A DNA stretch of 18,998 bases from an uncultured Collinsella sp. (lineage in GTDB: Bacteria; Actinomycetota; Coriobacteriia; Coriobacteriales; Coriobacteriaceae), in contig CATZIG010000017.1 in assembly GCA_958419975.1 (NCBI GenBank), positions 1-18,998 of the forward strand. The letters are read 5' to 3'. The translations under genes and the position numbers were made by a program. Below the pieces are notes generated by a model. It saw only the letters and a program-made list of their open reading frames with translations, was not told the origin of the DNA and made no database searches. This document shows positions 8,012 through 14,651 of this stretch, in pieces (within the stretch, counting starts at the first letter, position 1; every line of letters starts with the position of its first letter).

Positions 8012-8368
8012 TTATTCGGCCGCTTCGCGCAGGGCCGACATCGTAGCCGCATATTGCTGCTGCAACGCATGCATCCTCTCGCGGGCGCCGTCAACGGCAT
8101 CGGCGCCGCGCAGCGCTTCGGTTACCACGACCGCCGGCTCGTACAGATTATCGAATCCCAGGTTCTGGCTCACGCCCTTGAGCGTGTGCGCTGCCATAAA
8201 CGCACCTTCGGCGTCTCCTGCCGCCATGGCGGCCTCCAGCTTGTCCATGCTCTCGTCATCCAAAAACTTGAGGGCAAAGCGGGCAAGCATTTCCTCGCCC
8301 ATCAGCCGAGCGCACGCGTCATCATAATTGGCGCCGATCTTCTCATACGCCTCACGCATGGAAATCAT
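8012..8368 (-). CDS. Stand-alone histidine phosphotransfer (HPt) domain protein
   Basis: 118 aa, essentially one HPt four-helix bundle. The phosphorylatable histidine is H61 in AAHTLKGVSQNLGF (59-72), matching the family core HxLKGxxxxxG. HPt proteins shuttle phosphoryl groups between receiver domains and a histidine kinase. The first ATG (8368) has AAAGGAG 9 nt upstream. It lies 23 nt downstream of the GGDEF-like/REC/HD-GYP gene on the same strand, so the REC domain of that protein is the obvious candidate partner (inference). No histidine kinase is encoded in the window. The C-terminal helix (about 97-116) is Ala/Gln/Glu-rich. Confidence 0.9.
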   Translation of the reverse strand: MISMREAYEKIGANYDDACARLMGEEMLARFALKFLDDESMDKLEAAMAAGDAEGAFMAAHTLKGVSQNLGFDNLYEPAVVVTEALRGADAVDGARERMHALQQQYAATMSALREAAE

Positions 8369-8391
8369 GGATTAAAACTCCTTTGGTCAAA

Positions 8392-10272
8392 CTAAATCGT
8401 AGGAAACGCGACAACGTCGGCGGGGCGCGCCAACGTCTCAGCGATACGGTCTTGCACCTCGAGCAGGCAGTCGAGCAACAGCGGGTTAAAGGTGCCGCAC
8501 TTACCGTCCAGGATCATCTGGATAGCCTCCTTGTGCAGGATAGCGTCCTTGTACACACGCACGCTCGTCAACGCATCGTACACGTCGGCCACCGAAACCA
8601 CCTGTGCGGCGATGGGAATCTGGTTGCCCTTAAGGCCATCGGGATAGCCCTTGCCGTCCCAGCGCTCGTGGTGCCAACGCGCAATCTGGTACGCATATTC
8701 CATAAGCGCATTGCCGACGTGATGTCGGCCCAGCTCAAGCAACATGTCGGCGCCCATCGTGGTATGCGTCTTCATAATCTCGAACTCCTCGGACGTAAGG
8801 CGTCCGGGTTTGTTGAGAATCGCATCGTCAATCGCCATCTTGCCGATATCGTGCAGCGCCGAAGCCAGGGCAATCGTGGAGCGTTCCTCGTTGTCGAGGG
8901 AAATGGTGTCGCTACGCTGGACCAGACAGCCAAGCAGCAGCTCGGTCAGCTTTTCGATATTCGTAACGTGCCTGCCGCTCTCGCCATTGCGAAGTTCCAT
9001 GACGCCGGCCATGATGTCGATGAGCATGCGACTGTTCTTGACGCGCTCGTTGTACTGCTGGGACAGCAGGCTCGTCAGGCGGCGCTGTTTGGCGTACAGA
9101 CGGATAGTGTTGCTTACACGACGGCGCACGACACGGGCGTCAAACGGGCGGCTGATATAGTCCGAGGCGCCCAGCTCGTATGCACGCAGAACCACATCGT
9201 CGGATTCTTCGCTCGAAATCATGATGACAGGCAGATTGTCAACAACCGATCGGCGCGACAGATCGGCCAGCACCTCAAAGCCGCTCACGCCCGGCATGAC
9301 AATGTCCAGCAGCACGAGCGACAACTCATCGCCATAGCGGTCGACCATATCGAGCGCCGTACGACCGTTTTCGGCCTCGAGGATGCAATACTCGTCCTTG
9401 AGCATCTCGTTGAGAATCGCTCGGTTCATGTCGGAGTCATCGACAATAAGCACCAAAGGCTTTTCGCTTTGGAAGGCTTCGATGGAATTGGCGTCGGTCA
9501 CGACCGTACCGGCTTTTGCCTTAGCGCGGCTCAATAACTGGACAGCGCGGCCAACGCCCTCATCGACCGTCTCGCCATGAATGCGAACACCACCAACACA
9601 TGCCGTCAAGCTCACGTACTCATGGCCCGGAATAATCGTGGCATGAACGGCATCGGACACCTGGTGCAGGCGACGGGTGAAGTCATCGGAGGGAATATTG
9701 GGCATGACGACCACAAACTTGTCGCAGCCATAGCGTACAAGCTCGTCAGTCGAACGAATTCCGCTGCGTATGGCTGTCGCCACAGCACCGAGCGCAAGGT
9801 CGCCGGCATGACGGCCACACGTATCGTTGAAGACCCTAAAATCATCAAGGTCGATCACCGCAACGCCGGCATTCATGCGGGCGCTACGGAGCTTTTCCTC
9901 GTAATATCGGCGATTGCGCACACCCGTCAGCACGTCGGTGTAGACAAGGTCCTCTTCTGCAGCCTCTTGCTCATCGATCGGACGCACCATCAGCAGGACG
10001 TGAGGCTCGCCCTCGACCTTCAGAGGGCGCAGGCGAGCGCGGTACTCGGTACCATCATTGAGCAGCTGCTCCGATACATCATCGGAACCTGCCAAGGCCT
10101 CAAGACTTGACTGGCGCAGACAAGGGCACCGATTGCCGGCGAGCAGGCAGTTAGGCTCGCTCTTAATCTGATCGGCCGACAGCAAACGCACCACGGGGTA
10201 GGTCTTCGCGACGCGGGCGACCTCAGCGGCAGCCTCCTCGTCGGTTAGATTGACCTCGTGATTATTGAGCAT
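8392..10272 (-). CDS. Composite regulator: Cys-containing N-terminal region, degenerate GGDEF, REC, HD-GYP c-di-GMP phosphodiesterase
   Basis: 626 aa. Residues 1-105 are sensor-like (PAS-like in feel), with a C42-x6-C49-x-C51 cluster. A GGDEF-like domain spans about 107-265. It keeps LTGVRNRRYYEE and the metal-site region D141-L-D, but the signature reads GCDKF (182-186), so cyclase activity is doubtful. A receiver domain spans about 272-390, with acidic D278/D279, phosphoacceptor D323 (LVLLDIVMPG) and S353/S354; the usual KP lysine is replaced by R375. A complete HD-GYP domain spans about 410-612, with H435, HD at H474-D475, H503, H534-H535, GKGYP at 540-544 and D564, and is predicted to hydrolyse c-di-GMP. 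AAAGGG lies about 6 nt before ATG 10272. It is first in an operon with the HPt gene. No membrane segments, so it is cytosolic. Phosphorylation probably tunes the phosphodiesterase (inference). Confidence 0.9.
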   Translation of the reverse strand: MLNNHEVNLTDEEAAAEVARVAKTYPVVRLLSADQIKSEPNCLLAGNRCPCLRQSSLEALAGSDDVSEQLLNDGTEYRARLRPLKVEGEPHVLLMVRPIDEQEAAEEDLVYTDVLTGVRNRRYYEEKLRSARMNAGVAVIDLDDFRVFNDTCGRHAGDLALGAVATAIRSGIRSTDELVRYGCDKFVVVMPNIPSDDFTRRLHQVSDAVHATIIPGHEYVSLTACVGGVRIHGETVDEGVGRAVQLLSRAKAKAGTVVTDANSIEAFQSEKPLVLIVDDSDMNRAILNEMLKDEYCILEAENGRTALDMVDRYGDELSLVLLDIVMPGVSGFEVLADLSRRSVVDNLPVIMISSEESDDVVLRAYELGASDYISRPFDARVVRRRVSNTIRLYAKQRRLTSLLSQQYNERVKNSRMLIDIMAGVMELRNGESGRHVTNIEKLTELLLGCLVQRSDTISLDNEERSTIALASALHDIGKMAIDDAILNKPGRLTSEEFEIMKTHTTMGADMLLELGRHHVGNALMEYAYQIARWHHERWDGKGYPDGLKGNQIPIAAQVVSVADVYDALTSVRVYKDAILHKEAIQMILDGKCGTFNPLLLDCLLEVQDRIAETLARPADVVAFPTI

Positions 10273-10483
10273 ATGGGGCCCTTTCGATAGTTTCGCATGG
10301 TAGCGGTGGGTTCCAAATGCTACAAGGGTAACACCTTGCCGATGCAGGTAAGCACGTGAATGCTGTTACATTTTTATGACCTGGCAAACGGTGGTAATGG
10401 AACCGCGGGCGCGTGGTTATTGGCGCATTCGTTAACAATGACGAAACGCCAACAGTCCCCCTCCCCGCAGGTCATCGAGCGTG

Positions 10484-11281
10484 CTAACGCTCCAAGACAT
10501 CGCGAACGGCGTTTGCCGCCGTAACGGGGCGATCGCGCAAACCGTTATGCGCGCCCGGGATCGTCACAAGGGGGCAATCGAGATATTCGGCAGCCACTCG
10601 CGTACCAGCCTCGCGGGGTGTACCGACCGAAAGCTCGCCCAAAAACACAGCCGACACCGCCTTTGATTCGCGGGCGCGCTCCCAGTCGGGAGCATATGTC
10701 ATATTTGTTCCGTATTCATTGGCCATAAAGCAACGACCATTGCGCAGGGCATGCTTGGCTTCCGCTTCGGTCGTCCCAGGAGCCTCGGGGTCCAAGTCGC
10801 CGAGAGCTCCCAAGAAAAGCCGAAGCGCCCTTGAAACCTTTCCAGCCGCAATCATATCGAGCAAAATCGGAGCTGCGCCCATGCCGACGCCTTCGGCCGA
10901 CACAGCCGGCTCATGCAGAATCGCACGGGCGACGAGATGGGGTTCGGTGCGAAGAAGCTCCAGCGCCACCAACGTACCGGCGCTGTGCGCAAGCACATTT
11001 GTCGGAGCGCCAACGTGTTCGATCACGGCCTGCAGGTCGGCGGCCTGAGCGGCAAGATCATAGCTGCCGTCTGCCGCTTCGCTGCTGCCGCCACAGCCGC
11101 GGCGGTCATAGGCAATTACGCGGTAGTTGCGACTGAGCTCACATGCGATGCCGTCGAAAAATGTGCCGTCGACACAAGCGCCGTGCACGCACACCAAGGC
11201 AGGAGTATCAGGCGACACATCCGGGCCGGCATATTCGCGACAGGCAATCGTGGTGCCCGCATTCTCGACCGTAAAATCCAT
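10484..11281 (-). CDS. Alpha/beta hydrolase
   Basis: 265 aa alpha/beta-hydrolase fold protein. The oxyanion-hole motif is VHGACVDGTFF (H33-G34), followed by YDRRGCGGSS (58-67). The nucleophile elbow is LAHSAGTL with S100, in which the first glycine of GxSxG is replaced by alanine (A98). The likely catalytic histidine is H245 in IPGAHNGL. Members include esterases, C-C hydrolases and dehalogenase-like enzymes; nothing here fixes the substrate. The residues between about 125 and 190 form the variable cap. The ribosome-binding site is a GGGGG run about 6 nt before ATG 11281. The gene stands alone, divergent from the radical SAM gene, with no clear T-run terminator after its stop. Confidence 0.87.
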   Translation of the reverse strand: MDFTVENAGTTIACREYAGPDVSPDTPALVCVHGACVDGTFFDGIACELSRNYRVIAYDRRGCGGSSEAADGSYDLAAQAADLQAVIEHVGAPTNVLAHSAGTLVALELLRTEPHLVARAILHEPAVSAEGVGMGAAPILLDMIAAGKVSRALRLFLGALGDLDPEAPGTTEAEAKHALRNGRCFMANEYGTNMTYAPDWERARESKAVSAVFLGELSVGTPREAGTRVAAEYLDCPLVTIPGAHNGLRDRPVTAANAVRDVLER

Positions 11282-11304
11282 GTTGTGCCCCCATCATCAA
11301 TGCT

Positions 11305-11334
11305 CATCCAGTTGCACGTCAGTGCGGTTGGATG
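11305..11334 (+). other. Hairpin in the divergent gap upstream of the radical SAM gene
   Basis: The arms CATCCAGTTGCAC (11305-11317) and GTGCGGTTGGATG (11322-11334) pair along all 13 positions if three G-U pairs are allowed, over a GTCA loop. The pairing is good only in plus-strand RNA, because the G-U pairs become A-C on the minus strand. It could belong to a long leader of the radical SAM transcript, but no promoter upstream of it was identified. Confidence 0.35.
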
Positions 11335-11506
11335 GACCCGCATTGCCTTACACCTTGTTAACAGATTAACTTTACCCGACCCGAGGCTTTTCATGGCACG
11401 GCATAATGAGCGACGTGAAAAAACGAAACTTGTAAAGCAAGAGCCCGCACCCTGCTTTGGAGCCGATGCTATGCTTAGGCACAATTGTCTTGAGGAGCAT
11501 ATGCCT

Positions 11507-12283
11507 ATGTCTACGTTTTTGAATGCCAGCCCCATCTTTGGGCCCGTTCGCAGCCGTCGCCTTGGTCTCTCGCTCGGCGTCAACATGATGCCGGCCAGCG
11601 GCAAAATCTGCACGTTCGACTGCATCTACTGCGAAAACGGCCTCAACGCCGAGCGCCCCTGCCATGAGCCGTACAACACAGCTGCCGTGGTACTCGACGC
11701 GCTCGAGGCAAAGCTGCGCGAGATGGCAGCCGAGGGCGAGCTCCCCGATGTGATCACCTTCGCAGGCAACGGCGAGCCCACCGCCGCACCGGAGTTTCCT
11801 CAGGCCATCGCCGGTGCCGTCGCGCTTCGCGACCAGCTGGCCCCAAACTCCAAGATTGCCGTGCTCTCCAACGGCACGCGCGCCGACCGCCCCGAGGTAC
11901 ACAATGCGCTCATGATGGTCGACGACAACATTCTTAAGCTCGATACCGTCGACCCGGCATTTATCCAGCTGCTCGACCAGCCTGTTGGCCCCTACGACGT
12001 CGAGCACCAGATTGAGACGTTCGCAAGCTTTGACGGTCACGTTATTATCCAGACGATCTTTTTGACCGGCGAGTATCAAGGCAAGCCCATTGACAACACC
12101 GGCGAGGAGTACGTTGCCCCCTGGCTCGCGGCGCTTGATCGCATTCGCCCGCAGGAGGCGACCATCTACACGGTAGCGCGCGAGACACCGATCGTCGGCC
12201 TTGCCAAAGCAGCGCCCGAGGTGCTCGACGCCATTGCCGCGCGCGTCCAAGCCCTCGGCATTCCCTGCCAGGTGAGCTACTAG
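11507..12283 (+). CDS. Radical SAM protein (COG0731-like Fe-S oxidoreductase)
   Basis: 258 aa. The motif CTFDCIYC supplies C35, C39 and C42, the CxxxCxxC ligands of a [4Fe-4S] cluster that cleaves S-adenosylmethionine. The N-terminal IFGPVRSRRLGLSLGVN (10-26) and the ITFAGNGEPT stretch match the short radical SAM proteins grouped with COG0731 (tRNA-wybutosine-like). Their substrate in bacteria is not established, as far as I know. I chose ATG 11507 because TGAGGAG lies 9 nt upstream. ATG 11501, only 3 nt from that site, is too close, and although the frame is open further upstream that segment lacks family-like sequence. No iron-sulfur partner gene is adjacent. A palindrome follows the stop. 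Confidence 0.88.
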   Translation: MSTFLNASPIFGPVRSRRLGLSLGVNMMPASGKICTFDCIYCENGLNAERPCHEPYNTAAVVLDALEAKLREMAAEGELPDVITFAGNGEPTAAPEFPQAIAGAVALRDQLAPNSKIAVLSNGTRADRPEVHNALMMVDDNILKLDTVDPAFIQLLDQPVGPYDVEHQIETFASFDGHVIIQTIFLTGEYQGKPIDNTGEEYVAPWLAALDRIRPQEATIYTVARETPIVGLAKAAPEVLDAIAARVQALGIPCQVSY

Positions 12284-12324
12284 CAAAACCACGCAGCAGC
12301 CAGTGTCCGCCATCCCGCCCCATC

Positions 12325-12391
12325 AGTTGCGGTGATATAGTTCCTATTTGTGCTGTTAAACCGCTTAAATCGGAACTATATCACCGCAACT
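12325..12391. repeat. Long inverted repeat with 20-bp perfect arms
   Basis: The arm AGTTGCGGTGATATAGTTCC (12325-12344) is perfectly complementary to 12372-12391. Inside it the stem continues for about four more pairs after one mismatch (ATTT/AAAT), leaving a loop of about 17 nt. TTTTATGG follows the right arm, so it may end the radical SAM transcript. However, the arms contain ATATAG/CTATAT and resemble an interspersed repeat rather than a typical GC-rich terminator. Confidence 0.8.
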
Positions 12392-12412
12392 TTTATGGGC
12401 GCATGGGTGGGC

Positions 12413-12418
12413 TATACT
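12413..12418 (+). promoter_or_regulatory. Possible -10 box for the methionine aminopeptidase gene
   Basis: TATACT lies 25 nt before the ATG, preceded by GGGC. The 17-18 nt upstream position falls at the right edge of the palindrome and gives no good -35 match, so the promoter is only tentative. Confidence 0.35.
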
Positions 12419-12443
12419 AGCTGCGGATGAAAGGAAGTTAGCC

Positions 12444-13331
12444 ATGTATGACAAAGGACCCGTACCCGGCCGCAACGACGCTTGCTGGTGCGGCAGCGGC
12501 AAAAAATATAAGAAATGTCATAGCGCCTTTGACGAGCGCCTCGAGCGCCTGTGGGAGGAGGGCTGGGAGGTTCTGCCCCGCACGCTCTACAAGACGCCCG
12601 CCGACATCGAGGGCATCAAACGCTCGGCCGCCATCAATGTGGGCGTGCTCGACTACGTAGGCGAGCACATCGCCGCTGGCATGACCACCAACCAGATCGA
12701 CCAGATGATCTACGACTACACCGTCGAGCACGGTGGCACGCCGGCCGACCTCCACTACGAGGGCTATCCCAAGAGCGTGTGCACCTCGATCAACGACGTG
12801 GTCTGCCACGGTATCCCCTGCGATACGGACGTCCTGCACGAGGGCGACATCATCAACGTGGACTGCTCCACGATCCTAGACGGCTACTTTAGCGACTCGA
12901 GCCGCATGTTCTGCATCGGCGAGGTCTCGGCCGAGCGCCGGCGCCTGGTCGAGGTCACCCGTGCCAGCGTGGAGGCGGGTCTGGCCGCCGTCAAGCCGTG
13001 GCTGCCGTTGTCCGTGATGGCCGAGGCCGTGCAAAAGACGGTCGAGGACGCCGGCTTTAGCGTGGTGCGCGAGTACGGCGGACACGGTATTGGCAAGGAG
13101 TTCCATGAGGACCCGTTTGTGGGCTTTACCACCGAGGCGCCCGATGTGGACACCATCATGGCTCCGGGCATGGTCTTTACCATCGAGCCCATGGTCAACG
13201 CCGGAGCGCCCGACATCAAGATCAGCAAGGGCGACGGTTGGTGCGTGCGCACCAAGGACGGCAGCGACTCGGCCCAGTGCGAGGTACAGCTCGTGGTGAC
13301 CGAGGACGGTTACGAGCTGCTCAGCTGGTAG
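12444..13331 (+). CDS. map: Type I methionine aminopeptidase with N-terminal SEC-C zinc motif
   Basis: 295 aa. It removes initiator methionine from nascent proteins. Residues 10-26 form a SEC-C-type zinc motif (C14, C16, C25, H26 in CWCGSGKKYKKCH), absent from the 264-aa E. coli enzyme; such extensions are thought to help ribosome or protein docking. The catalytic domain starts near residue 52. The metal ligands D140, D151, H214, E248 and E280 and the substrate histidine H122 have spacing that closely follows E. coli H79, D97, D108, H171, E204 and E235. GGAAG lies about 7 nt before the ATG. It is monocistronic with its own terminator. The SEC-C form is often a second copy beside a shorter map gene elsewhere in actinobacterial genomes, which cannot be tested here. 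Confidence 0.93.
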   Translation: MYDKGPVPGRNDACWCGSGKKYKKCHSAFDERLERLWEEGWEVLPRTLYKTPADIEGIKRSAAINVGVLDYVGEHIAAGMTTNQIDQMIYDYTVEHGGTPADLHYEGYPKSVCTSINDVVCHGIPCDTDVLHEGDIINVDCSTILDGYFSDSSRMFCIGEVSAERRRLVEVTRASVEAGLAAVKPWLPLSVMAEAVQKTVEDAGFSVVREYGGHGIGKEFHEDPFVGFTTEAPDVDTIMAPGMVFTIEPMVNAGAPDIKISKGDGWCVRTKDGSDSAQCEVQLVVTEDGYELLSW

Positions 13332-13340
13332 CTGCGGATG

Positions 13341-13388
13341 CGCCGGATGCTGACGGGTACGCTCGTCTTGCATCCGGCGTTTTTATTT
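13341..13388 (+). terminator. Rho-independent terminator of the methionine aminopeptidase gene
   Basis: CGCCGGATGC (13341-13350) pairs perfectly with GCATCCGGCG (13370-13379) over a 19-nt loop that holds a short GACG/CGTC inner stem, followed by TTTTTATTT. It starts 9 nt after the stop codon. Confidence 0.9.
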
Positions 13389-13402
13389 GAACGTTTTGCC
13401 TG

Positions 13403-13442
13403 ATAAAACCTGCCAAAATAAACCTGTCCCTTTTTGGCAGGT
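13403..13442. repeat. Interspersed hairpin repeat, CCTGTCCCTTTTTGG family, copy B
   Basis: ACCTGCCAAAA pairs with TTTTTGGCAGGT over the loop TAAACCTGTCCC. Positions 13403-13440 match 14611-14648 at 37 of 38 bases (A versus G at the eleventh base of the shared hairpin region). It lies immediately upstream of the ribosome-binding site of the hydroxyacid dehydrogenase, so its hairpin would sit in that gene's leader if transcription starts upstream. Confidence 0.85.
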
Positions 13443-13461
13443 CGAGCGGAGAGGACTGCTT

Positions 13462-14397
13462 GTGAACATCCTGGTTTTGTTGCCCGTCAACGACCGCCGT
13501 CGCGCAATTCTTGAGTCGAGCGCTCCGGGCGAGGACTTTATCTACACGAGCCCCGACGCCGCCACGCGCGAGCAGGTCGCCGATGCCGACGTGATCCTGG
13601 GCAACATCGACCCTGGCATGCTCACGGCATGCGAGCACCTCCAGCTGTTGCAATTGCAGACCGCCGGCTATGACGACTACCTTGCCGCCGGCACCGTGCC
13701 AGCCGACGCTAAGCTTTCCTGCTCGGTGGGCGCCTACGGCCAGGCTGTGAGCGAGCACATGTTTGCCATGGTGCTGTCTATGATGAAGCGTCTGCCCGGC
13801 TATCACGATCTGCAGCGTGAGCATCGCTGGAAGGATTTGGGGCCGGTTACCTCGCTCAAAAACGCCAACGTGCTGGTGCTGGGCGCGGGCGATATCGGCG
13901 GCCACTTTGCCACGCTCTGCCGTGGCATGGGTGCGCACGTCCGCGGCATCAAGCGCCATCCGCTCGTCTACCCCATTGTGTTTGAGGACATGGACGGCAT
14001 GGATGCCCTGTCTGAGCGCTTGGCGGAGGCAGACGTCGTCGCATCTTTTATGCCGAGCACACCCGAGACCCGCGGCCTGGCGAACGCCGAGTTCTTCGCC
14101 GCGATGAAACCGGGCGCCTTCTTTGCCAACGGCGGCCGCGGCGACCTTGTGGTCGCCGACGACTTGGTTGCCGCCTTGGAGTCGGGACATCTCGCCGGCG
14201 CCGCGGTCGACGTCACCGACCCCGAACCGTTGCCTGAGACAAGCCCACTGTGGGATGCGCCTAATATGCTCATCACGCCACACGTCTCCGGCTGGTTCCA
14301 CCTGGCAGCCACGCTCAACAATGTGGTCGACATTGCCGCGGAGAATCTGCGTCACCTGCAAGCCGGCGAGACCCTGCGCTGTTGGATTGAACATTAG
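13462..14397 (+). CDS. D-isomer-specific 2-hydroxyacid dehydrogenase
   Basis: 311 aa. It belongs to the family that reversibly reduces 2-oxoacids to D-2-hydroxyacids. The nucleotide-binding loop is VLVLGAGDIGG (137-147). The catalytic residues are R226 (NGGRGD), E255 (DPEPLP) and H274 (TPHVSG). The segment after the second Rossmann strand is basic (RGIKRHP, R161, K164, R165) with no acidic residue at the usual NAD-selecting position, which suggests NADPH preference (inference). I chose GTG 13462 because GGAG and AGAGG lie about 8-10 nt upstream. An upstream TTG at 13387 would place the repeat hairpin and terminator tail inside the coding region. The gene is bracketed by two near-identical 38-bp direct repeats and is followed by a terminator. 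Confidence 0.92.
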   Translation: MNILVLLPVNDRRRAILESSAPGEDFIYTSPDAATREQVADADVILGNIDPGMLTACEHLQLLQLQTAGYDDYLAAGTVPADAKLSCSVGAYGQAVSEHMFAMVLSMMKRLPGYHDLQREHRWKDLGPVTSLKNANVLVLGAGDIGGHFATLCRGMGAHVRGIKRHPLVYPIVFEDMDGMDALSERLAEADVVASFMPSTPETRGLANAEFFAAMKPGAFFANGGRGDLVVADDLVAALESGHLAGAAVDVTDPEPLPETSPLWDAPNMLITPHVSGWFHLAATLNNVVDIAAENLRHLQAGETLRCWIEH

Positions 14398-14400
14398 GGT

Positions 14401-14424
14401 TCCGCCGTTCTAACGAACGGCGGA
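14401..14424. other. Short GC-rich hairpin just after the dehydrogenase stop
   Basis: TCCGCCGTTC and GAACGGCGGA form a perfect 10-bp stem with a TAAC loop. No T-run follows, so it is more likely an RNA-stabilising 3' hairpin than a terminator; the real terminator lies 44 nt further on. Confidence 0.6.
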
Positions 14425-14467
14425 CCGGTCGACGCTGCGCGCCGCCCAGAGCGACAATTTGTCATTC

Positions 14468-14509
14468 AAAAGGCGAGGCATGACCAGAAGGTCTATGCCT
14501 TGCCTTTTT
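14468..14509 (+). terminator. Rho-independent terminator of the hydroxyacid dehydrogenase gene
   Basis: AAAAGGC-AGGCAT-ACC on the left pairs with GGT-ATGCCT-GCCTTTTT on the right, with two small interruptions, over an AGAA tetraloop, and ends in TTTTT. The gene's stop codon is 70 nt upstream. The A-rich left flank makes it potentially bidirectional. Confidence 0.85.
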
Positions 14510-14510
14510 C

Positions 14511-14594
14511 ATGCCAACTTGTTCGCTCTGGACATCGCTCGCTGACGTTTGCTCAACCTGCGGTGTTATAACAATTCTGTCCAGCTGTTGGCAT
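14511..14594. repeat. Imperfect nested inverted repeat
   Basis: Outer arms ATGCCAAC (14511-14518) and GTTGGCAT (14587-14594) enclose inner arms CTGGACA (14528-14534) and TGTCCAG (14578-14584). The inner and outer centres differ by about 3.5 nt because the spacers are unequal. It fills most of the gap between the dehydrogenase terminator and repeat copy C. Its role is unknown. Confidence 0.5.
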
Positions 14595-14610
14595 TGCGGC
14601 ATTTGCCCAA

Positions 14611-14650
14611 ATAAAACCTGCCAAAGTAAACCTGTCCCTTTTTGGCAGAT
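14611..14650. repeat. Interspersed hairpin repeat, CCTGTCCCTTTTTGG family, copy C (also likely terminator of the M18 gene)
   Basis: Same orientation as copy B with one difference in 38 bases. It begins 1 nt beyond the M18 aminopeptidase stop codon. Read on the minus strand it forms CTGCCAAA ... TTTGGCAG followed by GTTTTATTT, so it could end that transcript. Confidence 0.85.
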
Positions 14651-14651
14651 T

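Noticed and set aside
8383..9537. 384-codon plus-strand frame opposite the HD-GYP gene
   Set aside because: Antisense to the complete HD-GYP and REC domains; low-complexity His/Arg/Ala-rich product with no motif.
10273..10483. Possible c-di-GMP riboswitch in the leader of the HD-GYP gene
   Set aside because: I looked for the GEMM-type conserved core and tetraloop-receptor features on the minus strand and did not see them. No clear promoter was recognised either.
10913..11506. Upstream extension of the radical SAM frame by 198 codons
   Set aside because: The added part lies antisense to the alpha/beta hydrolase and across the divergent gap, while a good ribosome-binding site precedes ATG 11507.
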